This document shows positions 5,313 to 8,204 of a stretch of DNA of 8,204 nt, piece after piece; the stretch's first letter is position 1, and every line of letters starts with the position of its first letter. A model generated the notes under the pieces. That model was not told the DNA's origin. It saw nothing but the letters and a program-made list of their open reading frames with translations, and made no database searches. The DNA is from Pseudomonadota bacterium (lineage in GTDB: Bacteria > Pseudomonadota > Alphaproteobacteria > Rhodobacterales > Rhodobacteraceae): contig JAQCLA010000107.1 of assembly GCA_027592105.1 (NCBI GenBank), positions 1-8,204 of the forward strand. Direction: 5' to 3'. The translations under genes and the position numbers were made by a program.

Positions 5313-6362
5313 ATGGCGACCGATATTTCCCAGCCTTTGACCTATGCCGAAGCCGGTGTCGATATCGACGCCGGCAATGCGCTGGTCGACCGGATCAAAC
5401 CCGCCGCCGCCGCGACCAAGCGTCCGGGCGTGATGAGCGGGCTTGGCGGTTTCGGCGCGCTGTTCGACCTGAAGGCCGCAGGCTATGACGACCCGATCTT
5501 GGTGGCGGCCACCGATGGGGTGGGCACCAAGCTCAAGATCGCGATCGACACGGGGCTATACGACACCATCGGCATCGATTTGGTGGCGATGTGCGTCAAT
5601 GATCTGGTCTGCCAGGGGGCGGAACCTTTGTTCTTCCTCGACTATTTCGCCACCGGCAAGCTCGAGGTCGATGCCGCGACCCGCATCATCGCAGGCATCG
5701 CCGAGGGGTGCCGCCTGTCGGGCTGCGCGCTGGTGGGTGGTGAGACCGCCGAGATGCCGGGCATGTATGCACCGGGTGATTTCGATCTGGCGGGCTTTGC
5801 CGTCGGCGCGATGAACCGGGGTGCCGCGCTGCCTGCAGGGGTGCAGGCGGGTGATGTGCTGTTGGGGCTCGCCTCTGACGGGGTGCATTCCAACGGCTAT
5901 TCGCTGGTGCGCCGTGTTGTGGAACGCTCAGGCCTTGCTTGGGATGCGCCCGCACCCTTCACACAGAGCAGCCTTGGCGCTGCCCTTTTGGCACCTACGC
6001 GGCTCTATGTGAAACCCGCCTTGGCCGCGATCCGCGCAGGCGGCGTGCATGGGCTGGCCCATATCACCGGTGGCGGCTTGACCGAGAACCTGCCGCGTGT
6101 CTTGCCCGAAGGCTTGGGCGCGCAAATCGATCTGGGCGCATGGTCATTGCCGCCCGTGTTCAAATGGCTGGTCGCAGAAGGTGGCTTGGCGCAGGCCGAG
6201 ATGCTCAAGACCTTCAACGCAGGGATCGGCATGGTGCTTGTCGTGGCGGCTGACCGCGCCGATGCGCTTGCCGCCGAACTCGCTGCGGCGGGTGAAAGCG
6301 TGTATCACTTGGGCCATGTCGTGCCGGGTGCGGGGGTCAGCTATACGGGCGTGCTTGCGTGA
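5313..6362 (+). CDS. purM: Phosphoribosylformylglycinamidine cyclo-ligase (AIR synthase)
   Basis: Cytoplasmic enzyme of step 5 of de novo purine synthesis: it closes FGAM to 5-aminoimidazole ribonucleotide using ATP. 349 residues, the usual length. Recognisable family blocks in order: TYAEAGVDIDAGNALVDRIK near the N-terminus, ATDGVGTKLKIA (66-77, nucleotide binding), MCVNDLVCQGAEPLFFLDYF (93-112), GGETAEMPGMY (142-152), GLASDGVHSNGYSLVRR (185-201), HITGGGLTENLPR (250-262) and FNAGIGMV (301-308). No key motif is missing. The ATG at 5313 follows AAGGGGG with good spacing. Its TGA overlaps the GTG start of purN, so the two form an operon with probable translational coupling. The upstream gap (5138-5312) is shared with the divergent fusion-enzyme gene, and no purine riboswitch is visible in it. 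Confidence 0.98.
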   Translation: MATDISQPLTYAEAGVDIDAGNALVDRIKPAAAATKRPGVMSGLGGFGALFDLKAAGYDDPILVAATDGVGTKLKIAIDTGLYDTIGIDLVAMCVNDLVCQGAEPLFFLDYFATGKLEVDAATRIIAGIAEGCRLSGCALVGGETAEMPGMYAPGDFDLAGFAVGAMNRGAALPAGVQAGDVLLGLASDGVHSNGYSLVRRVVERSGLAWDAPAPFTQSSLGAALLAPTRLYVKPALAAIRAGGVHGLAHITGGGLTENLPRVLPEGLGAQIDLGAWSLPPVFKWLVAEGGLAQAEMLKTFNAGIGMVLVVAADRADALAAELAAAGESVYHLGHVVPGAGVSYTGVLA

Positions 6363-6949
6363 GCAAACGCACAGCCATTCTGATATCCGGCGGTGGCTCC
6401 AACATGGTCACGCTTGTGCAAAGCATGACGGGCGATCACCCCGCGCGGCCCTGTCTGGTGTTGGCCAATGATCCGGGGGCAGGCGGGCTTGATAAGGCCG
6501 CAGCGCTGGGCGTGCCGACCGCCGTGGTCGATCATCGCCCCTTTGGTCGTGATCGCGCAAGTTTTGAGGGTGAATTAAGCCGCGTTTTAGCCGCTCATGC
6601 CCCTGATATCATTTGTCTGGCGGGGTTCATGCGGGTGCTGACGCCCGATTTCGTCACGCGCTGGCAGGGGCGGATGCTGAACATTCACCCCTCGCTTTTG
6701 CCGAAATATCCGGGCCTGCATACCCATGCCCGCGCGCTTGAGGCCGGCGATGCCGAGACCGGTTGCAGCGTGCATGAGGTGACAGCCGAGCTTGATGGCG
6801 GGCCGATCTTGGGCCAGGCGCGTGTGCAGGTCTTGCCAGGCGACACGCCTGAAAGCTTGGCCGCCCGGGTGCTGGTGCAAGAGCATCGGCTTTATCCGAT
6901 GGTCCTGCGCCGCTTTGCCGATGGAGATCGGGGCAGGCTGGATATCTGA
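6359..6949 (+). CDS. purN: Phosphoribosylglycinamide formyltransferase (GAR transformylase)
   Basis: Cytoplasmic enzyme of step 3 of de novo purine synthesis; it transfers a formyl group from 10-formyltetrahydrofolate to GAR. 196 residues, slightly shorter than E. coli PurN (about 212) but complete. The phosphate-binding loop ISGGGSNM is at 9-16, LAGFMRVLTPDFV at 87-99, and the catalytic region LNIHPSLLPKYPGLHTH at 107-123. The catalytic triad is Asn108, His110 and Asp146 (in ELDGGPILGQA), and SVHEVT supplies a further His139. The start is GTG at 6359; its GTGA shares three bases with the purM stop. A strong Shine-Dalgarno is lacking, which fits coupling to purM translation. A hairpin terminator begins at the base after its stop codon. 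Confidence 0.98.
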   Translation: MSKRTAILISGGGSNMVTLVQSMTGDHPARPCLVLANDPGAGGLDKAAALGVPTAVVDHRPFGRDRASFEGELSRVLAAHAPDIICLAGFMRVLTPDFVTRWQGRMLNIHPSLLPKYPGLHTHARALEAGDAETGCSVHEVTAELDGGPILGQARVQVLPGDTPESLAARVLVQEHRLYPMVLRRFADGDRGRLDI

Positions 6950-6986
6950 AATGAAAAGCTGCGCCCGAAGGCGCAGCCATTTCATT
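6950..6986. terminator. Bidirectional intrinsic terminator between purN and tkt
   Basis: GCTGCGCC, loop CGAA, GGCGCAGC (6958-6977) is a perfect 8-bp stem; flanking AATGAAA (6950-6956) and TTTCATT (6980-6986) pair as well across a small internal loop. Read from the minus strand the loop is the stable TTCG tetraloop closed by C-G and is followed by TTTTCATTTC, a good intrinsic terminator for tkt. On the plus strand the tail is CATTTCATTG, weaker but serviceable for purN. It fills 37 of the 39 bases between the two stop codons. Confidence 0.9.
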
Positions 6987-6988
6987 GA

Positions 6989-8204
6989 TCACAACAGTGA
7001 TTTGACCTTTTCGGCCACAGCCTCGGCGGTGATGCCGAAATGGCGGTAAAGCTCTTCCGCCGGGGCAGAGGCGCCAAAGCCATGCATGCCGACAAAGCCC
7101 GATTTCTCGCGCCGGCCACGCTCGCCAAAGAGCCAACGATCCCAGCCGAACCGGATACCCGCCTCGACCGCGACGCGCACGGGGCCTGCGGGCAGCACGC
7201 GCTTGCGATAGGCCTCGTCCGTTTCCTCGAAAATCTCCCAGCAGGGCATGGAGACAACGCGCGTGCCGATCCCTTGCGCTTCCAGCAGGTCGCGCGCTTC
7301 CATGGCGATGGCGACTTCCGATCCGGTCGCCATCAAGATCGCCAGCCGCTTGCCAGCCACCGCATCGGCCAGCACATAGCCGCCTTGGGCGACCATGTTC
7401 TTGGCTGTGTGGGTCTTGCGCAAAGTGGGCAGGTTCTGGCGGCTGAGTGCCAAGACCGATGGCGTGGTCTTTTGCGCCAGCGCCACTTCCCACGCCTCGG
7501 CAGTTTCGACCGCATCGGCGGGGCGGATCACCAGCGTATTGGGCGTGGCGCGCAGCATGGCCAGATGCTCGACCGGCTGATGGGTCGGCCCATCCTCGCC
7601 CAGACCGATGCTGTCATGGGTCATGACATAGGTGACGGGCAGCCCCATCAGCGCCGACAGCCGCATCGCGGGGCGGGCATAATCGGTAAACACCATGAAG
7701 GTGCCGCCATAGGGCCGCACACCGCCATGCAGCGCCATGCCGTTCATCGCCGCCGCCATTCCGTGCTCGCGGATGCCGTAGTGGATATGGCGGCCCCTAC
7801 GATCCTCGGGGCCGAAGGTGCCGATATCCTTGGTATTGGTGTTGTTCGACCCGGTCAGATCGGCCGAGCCGCCCAGATGCTCGCCCAAGAGCGGGTTGAT
7901 CACCTCGAGCGCCAATTGGCTGGCGGTGCGGGTGGCGATCTTGGGGGCTTTCTCGGAATGGGTCTTTTTCAGCGCACGGATCGCGGCGCTGAGTTTCTTG
8001 GGCATCTCGCGGCCAAAGGCGCGGGTGAACTCGGCCTTTTTCCCATCGGAGAGCGCGGCGAATTCACCTTCCCATGCCTGGCGCGCGGCTTTGCCCTTGG
8101 CGCCCACGCCTTCCCACCAGCTTTTCAGATCGGCGGGGATCTCAAAGGGGCCATGCGACCAGCCATAGGCATCTTTCGCGGCCTTGAGCTGGGCTGCATC
8201 GGTC
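6989..8204 (-). CDS. tkt: Transketolase, 3' two thirds (5' end beyond the window)
   Basis: Thiamine-diphosphate enzyme that moves two-carbon ketol units between sugar phosphates in the pentose phosphate and Calvin cycles. The frame has no stop from 6989 to the right edge, giving 404 residues. Against the roughly 665 of E. coli transketolase, about 265 N-terminal residues (most of the diphosphate-binding domain) lie outside. Visible parts: GWSHGPFEIP and the linker region, then the pyrimidine-binding domain with LGGSADLTGSN, RHIHYGIREHGMAAAMNG (the Glu at codon 7766-7768 is the catalytic cofactor-activating residue), GTFMVFTDYARPAMR and THDSIGLGEDGPTHQPVEHL. The C-terminal domain ends AEAVAEKVKSLL. 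No GTG or ATG inside the window is the true start; the GTG at 8107 is an internal Val codon. It ends in TGA two bases before a UUCG terminator and converges on purN. Plasmid or cbb-operon copies occur in some relatives; no Calvin-cycle gene is visible here. Confidence 0.97.
   Translation of the reverse strand, partial: TDAAQLKAAKDAYGWSHGPFEIPADLKSWWEGVGAKGKAARQAWEGEFAALSDGKKAEFTRAFGREMPKKLSAAIRALKKTHSEKAPKIATRTASQLALEVINPLLGEHLGGSADLTGSNNTNTKDIGTFGPEDRRGRHIHYGIREHGMAAAMNGMALHGGVRPYGGTFMVFTDYARPAMRLSALMGLPVTYVMTHDSIGLGEDGPTHQPVEHLAMLRATPNTLVIRPADAVETAEAWEVALAQKTTPSVLALSRQNLPTLRKTHTAKNMVAQGGYVLADAVAGKRLAILMATGSEVAIAMEARDLLEAQGIGTRVVSMPCWEIFEETDEAYRKRVLPAGPVRVAVEAGIRFGWDRWLFGERGRREKSGFVGMHGFGASAPAEELYRHFGITAEAVAEKVKSLL

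Noticed and set aside
6654..7493. Minus-strand open frame of 279 codons within purN and tkt
   Set aside because: It overlaps two well-conserved genes in other frames and crosses the terminator; composition is typical of an off-frame reading.

Overview
The window looks like an ordinary chromosomal segment of a GC-rich alphaproteobacterium, most likely of the Rhodobacteraceae/Rhodobacterales. The basis is protein style (an LACTB2-like hydrolase, an EnvZ-like kinase starting MFGWLKRMMPRGLYGRAA, PurM and PurN), strongly GC-biased third positions and tRNAs with encoded CCA. This placement is inference from recognised families; no marker gene settles genus or species. I see no phage, transposon, CRISPR or defence genes.

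Layout, left to right. Bases 1-116 probably hold the C-terminal tail of an unrecognised plus-strand gene, followed by a small hairpin and a tRNA-Asn(GTT) on the minus strand with a clear promoter. A metallo-beta-lactamase-fold hydrolase with a C-terminal winged helix (minus) then starts almost head to head with an EnvZ-like sensor histidine kinase (plus). Tail to tail with the kinase lies a 61-residue small ORF (minus) with a good ribosome binding site, preceded by a possible 19-codon leader ORF. A CAT-anticodon tRNA follows; its acceptor-stem pairs fit tRNA-Ile2 (lysidine type) better than tRNA-Met. A small four-helix membrane protein (plus) runs away from that tRNA and converges on a 542-residue protein (minus) that fuses a GT-A-type glycosyltransferase-like domain to a SAM-dependent methyltransferase domain. 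Divergent from that are purM and purN, overlapping by a GTGA. They converge on the 3' two thirds of a transketolase gene, which runs off the right edge.

How the genes work together. purM and purN form a short de novo purine operon (steps 5 and 3 of IMP synthesis). Transketolase serves the pentose phosphate and Calvin cycles and so feeds ribose-5-phosphate supply, but it is on the other strand and transcribed separately. The hydrolase, kinase, membrane protein and glycosyl/methyltransferase are single genes that alternate in strand; nothing shows they act in one pathway.

The most notable non-coding pattern is at the convergent junctions. All four (about 118-132, 2506-2529, 3497-3514 and 6950-6986) contain a short inverted repeat. 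At two of them the arms are made from the final codon bases and stop codons of both genes (GCTGA facing TCAGC). At the purN/tkt junction the repeat is a strong UUCG-type terminator filling almost the whole gap. I do not see a convincing new multi-gene system; the best leads are the fusion enzyme, the small ORF with its leader, and the shared-stop-codon hairpins.
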